Part shown: piece after piece, positions 14,001 through 24,069 of the stretch | Position numbering within the stretch: the first letter of the stretch is position 1 | Layout of the letters: every line of letters begins with the position of its first letter | NCBI GenBank assembly: GCA_034509925.1 | Contig: CM067532.1 | Span: 3,490,142 to 3,554,141 of the forward strand | Source of the DNA: Hirudinaria manillensis | Lineage: Eukaryota; Annelida; Clitellata; Hirudinida; Hirudinidae | Length of the DNA stretch: 64,000 nt | Reading direction: 5' to 3' | Translations under genes and position numbers: made by a program | The notes under the pieces: model-generated | What the model was told of the DNA's origin: nothing | Database searches by the model: none | What the model saw: the letters and a program-made list of their open reading frames with translations, nothing else

Positions 14001-16115
14001 AAATGAAAAAAAATTGCTAAAACGCTTGACGTTATTTGTGGAAATCCCTTTTTTTGATTTTAAGTTTAAATAAATCAACGGAATTCTTTTAACAAGTTTG
14101 TTTTTCAATTAACAGTTGAATGCAGGAGAAACGTGTTGAATAACTTCAATTTTGAACTCATCCTCTGCGATTGTCCAATTTCATGCAAGTTGGAATCAAT
14201 TATCTTTGGAAAAGTTATAAATTATCATTAATCAATTCAGTTATTTATCGATGTCCTTAATTGATCAATTTAATCTAATCCAATGACTTCATTCTTGATC
14301 ACTCACTTATCCATCTAAAGGAAATAGTATTTCCTTTCAGTATTCTTGCAAGAAAATAATGTCAGTTATAAACATCAATAACTTGTAAAACAAGCTTATG
14401 CCAGGACTTTGAGAAACTCACAACCATTTGATTAAAATTGAAGCCTACTTATTTTTTTTAATTTTGAAAAAGTGGTTTTTAATTCACGGTATAATAAGCT
14501 TAGCTGGAGGATTCTGTTACAGTAAAAATGTGAAGTTTAGAACATTGCAGGGAAGTATTATAAATTCAATAATGTTAAGTTATGATATTAATAGCTACGC
14601 TCTTGTTTCACTAATTACTGCATATAATATTAATTTATGTAGGTATGGGTACAAATACTGAAAGTACAAGTACCGGAGTTTTCATGTACAAATACTAACA
14701 AAACATGAACAAGCACTCGGCACAAGAAGTTCCCTGATATCTAATTTTTCAGTGATTTTTGTTTGTTGACACCATTCCCGCATTTTTCTGGCCAGAATTA
14801 TTCCAGTTCCATTTTAATTAAATTTGTCGTTTCTGCCTCTTTAATTTTATGCAATAATATGCCCTAATGAAATGCATGTCGAGAAAAAGGTCAATGTGCT
14901 CAAAGAAACAGGGCAACATTTTTAAATCGATTTTTTTTTAATCGCACTTTAACAAGAAAGGGCTGAGACCTTGAATTAGTTCTCCATATAACTCTCCGAA
15001 TCAAAATATATAGTTTCATAGTTTGAGAGTGTACATTATAGACATCACTCATCTGGTCTGAAAGGCGGGTTTTGCACCTTAATTTTTGCGAACAGTCTCG
15101 TTTTAACTGTTGAACAGTAAGCACTAAAAGCGGTGCCTTATTACAACTTTCAAAACCCATTATGGTATCAAATTAATGATTTTTTAAAACAATTTTCACC
15201 ACTTCATAAACACCCCGCCCCGGGAGATGTGCTGCTCGAAGCGGACCGCTTCGCGACCCTTTCGCTATGCCACGTCGACATGCCTTTTAATGACTTAAGA
15301 ACAAGTAACGGAGCTACAAGTACTCATTCTCCAGGCACGAGTATAAGTACTTGAAGTTCAGATACATATCCAAGCATCGAGTACTTCAGCTTTAATAATT
15401 GCAGATTTAAAATCTATAGTAACCTATATATAAACCCTATATATAAATTGTATTCTCATTATTATAAACTTAATTCGTTGCAGAGAAACAACTTATACTT
15501 CATCCATTTCCACCGGTCAATGGCCTGCTGACGTAGTAAAAGCAAGTTCTTTCAGTGGAGCTTGGATTTAAATTGATTTGCATTAAATAAACTTTACTTA
15601 AAATTTCCAAATACCGTTAAGTTTCAAGTAATCCCACATTATCCAGAACGAAGTTCTTGGGAAGTTGGAAGATAAGGTAAAGTTCGACATATTCGGAAAG
15701 TCGAAATTTGAAGAGAATATAGCTCAGGTAGAAATTTACTTTGAAGAATTTAATTACAAACTTATTTCCGAATCTCCCGCTTACGAGGTAAGCGTTTATC
15801 GCTTAACGATAATAGCTTATCTAGGCCTTTGTCATTATTCAATTTTCGTTTGATAACTAGGTCACTCAGCTTTTATCCGACATTGGCGGAATTCTTGGTC
15901 TTTACCTTGGCATGTCCTTCATGTCTCTGGTGGAACATCTGGAGCTGCTCATTGACCTGATCACTTACTTGATAAGTACTTGTTACTTTAAATATATGAG
16001 GAAGAAGAAAGTGATCCCTACTCACGAACCCTGGGAATTCTATGAACATGGAGAGTCTTCCTCGTTTGAAAACGGGACACCAGAATTCTCAGGCTTTCCA
16101 AGAAATATTGCTTAG
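11059..16115 (+). CDS. DEG/ENaC-family sodium channel subunit
   Basis: Amiloride-sensitive-type cation channel subunit with two membrane segments and a large cysteine-rich ectodomain. Eleven exons in phase: 11059-11137, 11489-11707, 12005-12383, 12851-12957, 13353-13516, 13572-13691, 13735-13891, 14116-14188, 15484-15535, 15647-15787, 15861-16115; 581 residues (exon 9 could end at 15532). The cytosolic HG gating motif is residues 17-18 (FAANSSTHGI). TM1 is about 31-55. Family blocks follow: FPAITICN, HGNCYIFNSG, GLLMTLNINQDDY, HPGHQMPFPEDQG, CTRTCYQEYLIKACKCADP. The pore segment has the G-X-S filter as GMS at 514-516 (GILGLYLGMSFMSLVEHLEL). Exon 3 carries an unusual Cys/Ser/Thr-rich insert (see findings). 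A minus-strand open frame at 12780-13016 is antisense to exon 4. AATAAA at 16194-16199 is the likely poly(A) signal. Confidence 0.95.
14640..15380. repeat. Possible remnant of a hAT-like element in intron 8
   Basis: The largest intron of the DEG/ENaC gene (14189-15483) holds a 740-bp block of different composition. Both of its ends are rich in GTACTTG/CAAGTAC words: GGTACAAATACTGAAAGTA near 14645, and inverted words such as GAGTATAAGTACTTGAAG near 15340. Such ACTTGAGTACTTGTAC-like termini are common in hAT transposons. The interior has short open frames on both strands and no recognisable transposase. No target duplication was identified. Confidence 0.3.
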
Positions 16116-17661
16116 GATGTAGTCTTTTGAAGAAGTTTCTTATAACAAGTTTCTATAGCTTTGAAACGTTGTTCTTTTTGATATTAATATATAAATAAAT
16201 ATGACACGATTAAGAACACATGTTTGGATTCTAGCGTTTGCGACTTTTCGGTCTATTCTTTCAAGATTATATATAGCTAATGCCGTACCAAGGGCAGCAT
16301 TTTTTGGGGTAAAAACTGAAAATCTGAAATTTGTACAAAAATGAGTTTCTAAAATCGTAATATGTTTTAGCGCTTACATTTCAACCATGTCAATATACTG
16401 TTTACATTGCCATAAAGCTACAATCTTCGACTAATAGCCACAATCTAAATTTAGATCTTTGATTGAAACCCCATAACAATAAATATTTTGAGGGCTTTCC
16501 GGAATTTATAGATCATATTGTCATCAAAGGGTTATCAAAGGGGAAAATTGAACAACAAGGGGAGACAAATCGAACGACCGCCCCGGGCGGCATAAATAGT
16601 TGATACGCCACCAATTAGAAAATTCAAATTCCCAACGTTCGTCCATAACAAATTTACAAACCGACAAGAGGAGGCAATGGCGTGCGAGGACCTTTGGTGC
16701 CCGAATTTGCGCTCCTGACTCCTGGCTGCCCGCCCCAGTATCTGTAGAGCATCCAGTAACACCTTACAGCCGCAAATATCAGTATGCAGTACTTCCGCGT
16801 CAACATCAATGTCATAAATGTTTATAAAATAAAACTACTTTTGGCGAAGGGCATGCTGGACTTCCAAATCTTTATTCCTAAGAAGAATTTGTATGAGAGC
16901 GTTCAATGAAATCGTTTAACGAGTAGGCCGCGGCATCGTTTGTATTGTATTACTTAAAATAATGGCAATTTTCGGTAATAGGTTCAATATATAATCCCTC
17001 AAAAGCATCGTTGATACTCTCAGCACCTTTGTCTCCACTCCCCAGCTACCGGTTATCCCCCTTCTCGATACGCTGCTGAAAGGACAAAATGTCATTGAAT
17101 AATTATTTAATAAAATAATGTAAGGATATCTACATAAAATGTGGAACTAATTTGCCAGCTTTTGTCTCTACAATAACTTGATCCATGATGGTTAACTCAG
17201 TCTGTCAGCCAGCATTGCTTAAGGATGAATTTTCTTAATTTTGTTTAGAACAGAAGGGCTTCCCCAACTGGCATATCTTGTGGATGCTCCTACAACCACT
17301 TTGACGAAAATAATTTCGATATTTGAAATAATTTACAAAGAAACTTTTACTCGCTCGGCCTGTTTGTTTTCTTAAAATTGTTTATTTGTCATACTAAACA
17401 TTGCAAGGAGCCCATTGACTGATTATGAAAATAAAATAAAAATAAAGAACTTATAACTCATATACATGGTACCACATCAATGAGTCATTTCAATATAGCA
17501 GCTAAATTTTGATTACGAAGAGACATATGACTTTATTTATGTATAATGATTGTATTTTGCTTTTAATAATTTGTTTTTAATAGAAATATAACTTAATGGC
17601 AAAACAATTTACAAAAATAAACAAAAAATCCAAATGAAAGAAGGCAGTGATGTTGATGCAG
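16116..17661. other. Spacer between DEG/ENaC and NPC2
   Basis: Holds the dispersed repeat at 16288-16385 and a more GC-rich island at 16555-16830 (contains CCGCCCCGGGCGGCA). The island is open on both strands for about 75 codons. Neither frame resembles a known protein; it looks like the remains of a mobile element. No other gene seen. Confidence 0.4.
16288..16385 (+). repeat. Dispersed repeat, copy A
   Basis: About 98 bp that match 19226-19340 with small gaps. Shared words include CAGCATTTT (GCTGCATTTT in copy B), GAAAATCTGAAATTT, AAAATGAGTTT, GTAATATG and TTTTTAGCGCTTACA (one T shorter here). Same orientation in both copies. Element class unknown. Confidence 0.75.
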
Positions 17662-18854
17662 CTAAAAAATATTTTTGTTTGAAATTCTTAGCATCAAGTC
17701 ATTCATCTGTTCTTGTTTGGATAAGAACTTAAGCTTTGGGCTTTCTATTCGAACAGGTACCAAAATGCAGAAAATGTCACTCTTTGATTCATCTATCAAC
17801 TGCCACTTGACATCCAAAGAGACCTTAAAATAATTATATTAAGGATTACATAAATAGGGTGTAAAGAAATAAAATTAATTTTATTTAGACAGATTTTATA
17901 ACAGGCATAGCATATTATTGTATAATTTATATTATATTAAATAAAATATGGTACTACAATTTTTATTGTTATTTTATTTTACAACAACTTTTTGAACCAA
18001 GTTCTAGGATACATGGCAACACTTAAAAAGATCATACTGATGGGTATATATTCTTCACAAAGATTGATGATGTGTAGTTGTAAGTCTGACCAGCTTTCAG
18101 AGGGCAAACTAATCCACAACCAATGCACCCATTAGGATTGTCCAGTTGGAAAGGCACTTCATTTCCCTTAATTTTCCCATGAACAACAGCTGTGGCTTTA
18201 TCTGTCTCTCGAGCTTGCAAATATATCAGAATAAAAATGCAAATAAGTCCAACAATGAGTTTATGATACTATCTCTGCTGTTAAATAAATTTTTACTTGG
18301 GACGAATATAACAGTGAATGCTACATTCTTTCCCTTGGTCAGCACACAAACATCAATCTCCTCACAATCGGTGACAGTGACATTTAACACTTTCCCAGAA
18401 CTCCCAGAACCTCCTGATTTTGAAATTAATATTAAAATCTGATGATTGAATCAAACTATCCAAATACTATTGAGTCTTTCATGAGTTTTAATGAGTATCC
18501 CATTGGCACATGAACATACTACTATACTGCTATATATAGTAGGCAGTGGGGTTATTAGGTGAGTAGGCAATGCCTAAATACATTAAATATGATTGTGGCC
18601 AATGTTAGTGTTAAATCATTACATTGCTCGCCGTTTGATAGCCTCAAAATTGGTTATAATAAACCAGTCATCGCTTAGATTTTATTTTAAAATTACTACA
18701 GAAACTTATGCTCTGTTATAGACCAATCTTTTCTTTCATGTATCAATTTTGGCAAATTTTATTATTAAAACAAACCGCAACTACTCCAATGGATTGACTC
18801 GGTCACATAAAAACAGAGAATATATCCCAGAAAACAGAAAATGTGCTTCCTCAT
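17662..18854 (-). CDS. NPC2: NPC2-like ML-domain lipid-binding protein
   Basis: Secreted or lysosomal sterol/lipid carrier with an ML fold. Four exons in phase: 18776-18854, 18297-18413, 18038-18213, 17662-17823; 177 residues. Exon 1 encodes a signal peptide (MRKHIFCFLGYILCFYVTES) and the first conserved Cys in SSCG. Then KVLNVTVTDCEEIDVCVLTKG carries the second cysteine pair. NGCIGCGLVCPLKAGQTYNY is the central loop, and SLDVKWQLIDESKSDIFCILVPVRI holds the last conserved Cys. Unusual points are a third cysteine in the central loop and about 29 extra residues after the usual NPC2 end. The 120-codon plus-strand frame at 18749-19111 is antisense to exon 1 and is not a gene. Lone gene, no operon context. 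Confidence 0.94.
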
Positions 18855-19225
18855 TACAAATTACGAGCAAAACAAACGTTCCCGGATATATTTACAACCA
18901 GCGGATATATTTCAGTCAGCGAAACATTAGCTTAAAAGCGGAGGATCTACATTCATTCATCCATTATTTTTATATCAGTTATTATTACAATATTTATGTA
19001 AAAATGTACTTATTATGCATTTCTATATCGAATGTTATCAGAATGAATCACATAATCGATGTTTTCATACTTTTACAACTGACATTATCTTTCCAATCAC
19101 TAACTTTGTAGACATTGTAACAGTTAAATATATTCGGTTATATTACCATCAGCAAAAAGATGCCACTACTAGGCAAAGAACTGTTTAATGGCCTTAGACA
19201 GAAAGCATTTAGTTCATCATCCTTG

Positions 19226-19340
19226 CCAGGGGCTGCATTTTGACCGGTAAAATAAAAACATTTGAAAATCTGAAATTTTATATCAAAATGAGTTTTTAAA
19301 GTTGTAATATGGTGTTGTTTTTAGCGCTTACAATTCAATC
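19226..19340 (+). repeat. Dispersed repeat, copy B
   Basis: Second copy of the repeat at 16288-16385, same orientation, about 115 bp because of insertions. It ends about 190 bp before the pogo-like element. The two copies flank the NPC2 gene. Confidence 0.75.
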
Positions 19341-19525
19341 AGTTAAATCGTTACAATTTACAAAAATCAAAATGAAGCAAAACTAGTTTCCCGAGAATAA
19401 CTCTTCACCCTAGAGTTGCATATGGAACCAATACAAGGCCACAGACCATTGTACGTGTATTTTGTTCACTTTGTTTCTTTAAAAGTTTCGTTAATATTTC
19501 TCTGAAAATCTAATTACACTACATA

Positions 19526-20505
19526 CAGTCAAATCTCGCTGCCACCCGTCGGGACCGAGCAAAAGTGGCATAGTAACCAGAATTTGAAAAAAAGGCTCAG
19601 TCTAAATCTCTCAAAATCGTTGGCTGCAGCATCTTCTTTTGACGGATCTCGTTATCTAGCCGATCGCATGCTTTCATCATACCGGACTTGCGAATCCACC
19701 GCTCCACTGCACTGTCTTGAACGTGATGCCGTGGCGCTTCTAGAAATTGTCCAGCCAACCGTCGCTCGCCTTGAGTTCCGAGATGTGCATCAACTCGGCC
19801 AATTTCATCGCCTTCTCCTTGATCAGATCGCAGCAGATTCTGTCCTCTTGTTTGCTTAAGCCACATGAGTATTTCCTCATCTAGCTTCGGGTAGTGAGCC
19901 TGCGTCAGCTTCCTGCGCCACGATGGAACTCCAGCTTTGATTGCAACCGCGATTGCATTTTTGTTGCTGAGAATGCCTTTCACGGTGGTTCTCTTAACTT
20001 CGACGCCCCATTTCTTGCTAATCTCCCTGGCCAGCTTGGAATGATTCGGCTCCTTCTTCACGGGATCGATGATCTCCTTCTTCTCCTTCAGCGTAAAATC
20101 GGTTCCCTTGCTTTTCTGAGCTGACATTTGCTAATCTTCACTCCAACTCGCAATTCTCACATAAAATCTCGACATTCACTCTCATTTCTATTTGAACTCC
20201 CAGTCAACTTTGTCCATTCGACCACTCAAATTCCACTCATGTTCATTTACCTTCCCTCATCATCCCTCACCAAGTCGTGTGAAAGTATTAACCTGATCAA
20301 ATCTTAAAAATACAAGGTAGTGTCTCTTATTCCCGACTGGGAATATGTCCTTAACTTCATGGGTTAGATAAACATTGTCAAGACCCTGGTGGCAGAGTAG
20401 CGAGAGTTGGGGGTAATAGTAAATAGTATAGTAAATTTATTTGTATTGAATTTTGTCGGGACCGAGCAAAGAGTAACATATACATGTAGTAGCGAGATTT
20501 GACCG
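19526..20505 (-). mobile_element. Degenerate pogo/Tigger-like DNA transposon
   Basis: A 980-bp element bounded by 15-bp terminal inverted repeats: CAGTCAAATCTCGCT on the left and AGCGAGATTTGACCG on the right (one mismatch). It is flanked by TA at 19524-19525 and 20506-20507, the target duplication of Tc1/mariner-pogo elements. A 30-bp subterminal block (GTCGGGACCGAGCAAAAGTG...) at 19548-19577 recurs at 20455-20477 in the same direction rather than inverted, so one end seems to have been rearranged. The interior carries a broken transposase on the minus strand. Non-autonomous as it stands. Confidence 0.78.
19597..20127 (-). pseudogene. Pogo/Tigger transposase remnant, CENP-B type DNA-binding part
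   Basis: Minus-strand frame starting at ATG 20127. Residues 1-60 look like the pogo/psq-type helix-turn-helix (TLKEKKEIIDPVKK, SKLAREISKKWGVE, TTVKGILSNK). Next comes the start of the CENP-B DNA-binding domain (LDEEILMWLKQTRGQN). After that point homology continues only in another frame, where a stop interrupts it, so there is at least one frameshift and one nonsense change. The DDE catalytic domain is missing: the element ends about 70 bp beyond the frame on that side. It cannot encode a working transposase. Confidence 0.75.
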
Positions 20506-20677
20506 TAAATCGTTGTATTTGCAACGATTTTTTGATGAAAAATTTTGATTTGAAGGAGCTATTTCTCTTAATATTGGAAAAGTTAAAGTCCTTGAATAAT
20601 TTATTTCTCTTAATAGTTGTTCTAATCGTATATATAATACCTCAATGAAGTCATGCAATTATATACAGAAATATATA

Positions 20678-20716
20678 TAGTCAAATCTCGTTACTATGCC
20701 ACTCTGCTAATTTGTT
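20678..20716 (+). repeat. Solo terminus of the same pogo-like family
   Basis: AGTCAAATCTCGTTACTATG with CCACTCTGC following; matches the terminal repeat of the element at 19526-20505, including the subterminal TTACTATGCCACT read on the opposite strand of its left end. No partner terminus was found nearby. Confidence 0.6.
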
Positions 20717-21193
20717 ACATTATATGAAATCGCATGTGCCATATGTAACACATTTACATTTGATGTCTTGATAAGTCATCCGAACTTTGTCCTCTTAGCA
20801 AAGGGTTCAAAAGTTTTTTTTTCACAGTCTTTCTATATAATCTAATCAAGAATATTGTCACTGAATAAACATTTCCAAGATTCAATTAGAGATTACATTA
20901 CTTTTGCTGGGCTTACAACTCTTGGCAATTGCTTCAATAAATTGTGGGGATGCTATCGTTTAATTTATGAAGGGAATATCTCGATGTAATTTAGTAGAAT
21001 TAACTTTTCAGCATTAAAAAATGATTTGTACACCGCAAGAGAACATAAAAATAGTAAGCTACTGAAGTAGCCAAGTAATATCAGAATAAAATATTAACCA
21101 TCGAATGTGCCTTCACAGTTAAGATCGGTTTCGACGGTTCTTTGGCCTCATTTCGTAAACTGAGAGAAAAATATTTCGAGAGAGGTTTGTAAA

Positions 21194-21361
21194 ATGGTCA
21201 CCAGGGAAGCGCAGCAATCTGGCAATGTTTCGGCCTTGGATAATGGACTCAAACTGATCCTAATTTCTATTTCTAAGGGAGAAACCACCATAGTAGGAGG
21301 AGCTACATTTAGTTTATGGCACCCCGAAATAAGCCTTTTTCAATTTTCATTTTCATTATAA
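21194..21361 (+). CDS. Isolated 55-codon open frame, doubtful
   Basis: ATG at 21194 to TAA at 21359-21361. The first 39 codons have coding-like composition (MVTREAQQSGNVSALDNGLK, then GETTIVGGATF) and are followed by a possible GTTTAT donor, a donor type used in this window. It could be an orphan first exon. No family recognised and no partner exon found. Confidence 0.2.
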   Translation: MVTREAQQSGNVSALDNGLKLILISISKGETTIVGGATFSLWHPEISLFQFSFSL

Positions 21362-21403
21362 TGCGAACAGAACTTAATACATATGCATGACTGCACAGAA
21401 CAA

Positions 21404-21567
21404 AATCCTAACAAAGCCTGACCCTACACCAAGACAGTATCTTGAAGGTACCCCTAATCCTACCCATGGGACCCTACCATGCGTGACGGCATAAAAAAAG
21501 ATCCTAGCAAAACCTAACCCGAGAACGCGACATACCCTACACCGGGGTACTTCTAATTCTACCCTAC
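21404..21567. repeat. Two-copy imperfect CCTA-rich repeat
   Basis: Unit one (21404-21464) and unit two (21500-21567) share the order TCCTARCAAARCCT, ACCCTACACC, GGTAC, CTAATYCTACCC. Read on the other strand these are GTAGGGT/TTAGG-like words, but the spacing is irregular and there is no telomeric array. Period about 96 bp. Confidence 0.55.
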
Positions 21568-22285
21568 ATTTTCTTTGAAAAACGCTTGCGCGACCGGGAA
21601 TTAAAACCAGGCCGTCTTATTTAATGCGAGAAGGTTATTGTTAATTAAAAAGGTTATTAATAAAAAATACATTGTTGTCAATCATCTTGCGGCAATATGA
21701 ATCTATTATCACCCAGCCCAATGTTTCATGGCAAACTTCAGTTACCATAAGTCGTATTATTGATATTATTTCACACGATGGAAGTTGCTGACACAAGAAC
21801 GGAAGCAACGCAAGCAGAAGAAGATGAGATCTATAAATACATGCATTTGTGGCTTTCACAATCCTTATTTTCTTCTGCTATGGTGCAAATCACAAGAGAC
21901 CAATAAGGAAAATTTTGGCAATATCGGCAACAAAATACAAAAGGAATTTCAATAGTTTCCCCATCTTTATCCGAATTATTAACCTAATTTCGTGGCTGAA
22001 TTAATTGCTTTTTAAATTCACGGTCCATTTTGGATATTATTTACAGCGTTGATTTATATTTTACAACTATTGTTTTATTTTCTTAGTCCACCAGATTAAA
22101 CTTTTTATATATTTTCTACATTTTGTCACTGATACAGTGATCATGGTCTTGCCCTTATTGTAAAAATATATTAATTCGTTTGAAGTGGGAGATTGTTAGT
22201 TGCTGTCATCTTGAAAACTTAGAAATATACATTTAAAAACAAAATTAAATAGTAAATAGGATGAATATAACTGGTGTGAGATGGT

Positions 22286-24069
22286 TCAAGCATATGAAGA
22301 AGATGAAGCCACATGAGGAGTCTTTTGATAATATGATGCCTTTGGTTTCTTTCCAAGATTTATGATCAAAATTACAGTGCAAAATGTGATGGCAATCTAT
22401 TAAATGAAAAGATTGACATTAATTCAATTCCCAATTTAACTATTGATAATTAATTTTTTGGATTACAATGAATAATATTGCTTAGTCAATAATAAAGGCA
22501 AAATGATACTAAAGATTGCCTTTTGTTAATATGTTAATTTATGTTCTAGCACTTTATTGTTATATAACACATATTTTAATAAACAGTTATAATTTTTATT
22601 AAATTAAATTAAAAGTAATTATGAACCTCAATGATGACAAGTAAAAAGCCCATTGCTGTCACTCCTCTAGCAACCCTGTTAAGAACTGTCAATCCAAATG
22701 TATAGCATCCCTTTAAAAAGAATTTTAAATAATATAATGCTTTGAAAGTGGTATCCAACTTTTCAGTAATTTTAAGGCTTTTCTAGTACTTAAAAGTTTG
22801 ACTAAATAGCTTAATTATAAGTATATGTCAAATTCATGATGGTTTCCATCGAACAGTTTAGAAATTACTCACTGAATAAAAAATGGCTTCATTACGCTGG
22901 CCAGAAGTAAGTTTTGGAGGTCCATTTTGCCAAGTTTGACACTTCTGTAAATTTACAACATCCCCATATTGATTGGTAAAACAACAAGATTCTGGAACCA
23001 TGGGTCTGTTAAATTCTAAAATGTAAAGCCTTCAATATAATTCTGATATATATAAATTAAAAATATTCCTGTTATCATTCACTTATCCAATTAATTTTAG
23101 TTTGTAATCATTGCTACACATTCAATGTGAAATATCTTTCAATGTCAAAATCTTTAATCCTCACCAACTAGATTGAATTAGACTAATAACTTTCACAAGA
23201 TCATATCAAAACAATTAGGAACTAAATCTGGTAATATACCTTTGTTTCCAGGCTGCATATTAAACCATAATGAATTTCTGTAGACAGGCCAACTCTCATC
23301 CTCAACTCCACAGCAATACCACTGGCAACAACCACATCAACATATATAGTATTAACCATGACTTCAACTGAATGTAATTGGCTTCACCTTCCTCTGAGCA
23401 GTATCCCATACTTGAGTTTCAAAAGCATTTCTGGTGTTGTTAGCTACGTCAACTCCATATCGTTGCTGGATGCTTTCTCTCATGGCTTCTCTGATCCAAT
23501 CTGCATACTTTGTTAAAATAATTTGACATTATGAATATGATGATTATGAGAAATAATTTACAATAAAATACTTACACTGACAACAAGAACAATTCCAAAT
23601 ATGGCAGCCACCAAAGCCACAAGTAAGTTCATGAGGACCACAATAGCATACTGAAAATGATTTTAAGTTTTATCAAATGCTCTGAATCAAGTAAAGGTAT
23701 AAACCTACAATGATTAGTAAAATCCTGTTGTTGGCCATCACTGCTATTAGCCCAAGGCCAGTTATTGCAATACTAAATGCACTGGCAGCAATAATCATGA
23801 TGCATGCAGGTTTGCTCAGAACAAGAAACAATACATCGGAAACTAAATCTCCCTTGTCCACAAGCAAAAATATGCTTGCTCCCAGAAATATCAGCCCTGC
23901 AATCTGGAGAAGTTAAGGTATTCATCAGAAAGCTTTCACAATAAGCTAAAAGTATTTCAGGTTTTCCTTTAAAATGAAGAGAGTTGATTAATTTAACACT
24001 CACCAAGCCAAGTAAATTTAGTGCAATGAGAACAACCCGACACAATTGTGGTAAATTTCGATTGAACAT
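22286..24069 (-). CDS. Tetraspanin
   Basis: Four-pass membrane organiser protein. Eight exons in phase: 24004-24069, 23709-23903, 23576-23650, 23388-23507, 23240-23321, 22873-23015, 22627-22710, 22286-22396; 291 residues. TM1 crosses the first intron (CRVVLIALNLLGL + IAGLIFLGASIFLLV), TM2 is ACIMIIAASAFSIAITGLGLIAVM, TM3 is VVLMNLLVALVAAIFGIVLVV. The large extracellular loop has the signature CCG (WYCCGVEDES), the PESCC pair, KCQ and GCY, six cysteines in all. TM4 is split between exons 7 and 8 (GFLLVIIE + IAITFCTVILIINLG), followed by a short Ser/Tyr tail. Without exon 8 the reading frame would stop inside TM4, which is why the GTTCAT donor at 22626 is accepted. Subfamily not assigned. Confidence 0.94.

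Larger units (their letters stand above)
18855..22285. other. Gene-poor, repeat-bearing spacer
   Basis: Between NPC2 and the tetraspanin gene. Apart from the repeat copy, the pogo-like element, its solo terminus, the CCTA repeat and the doubtful frame listed separately, I see only AT-rich DNA. Confidence 0.5.

Noticed and set aside
16535..16827. Overlapping 75-codon frames on both strands
   Set aside because: GC-richer island gives chance openness on both strands; neither product resembles a protein family.
18749..19111. 120-codon plus-strand frame
   Set aside because: Antisense to NPC2 exon 1 (18776-18854) and otherwise Ile/Tyr/Asn-rich AT codons; the minus strand supplies the signal peptide and in-phase splice.
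21641..21859. Apparent signal-peptide-like minus-strand frame
   Set aside because: Its first codon is GTG, no ATG precedes the hydrophobic run, and no downstream exon was found.
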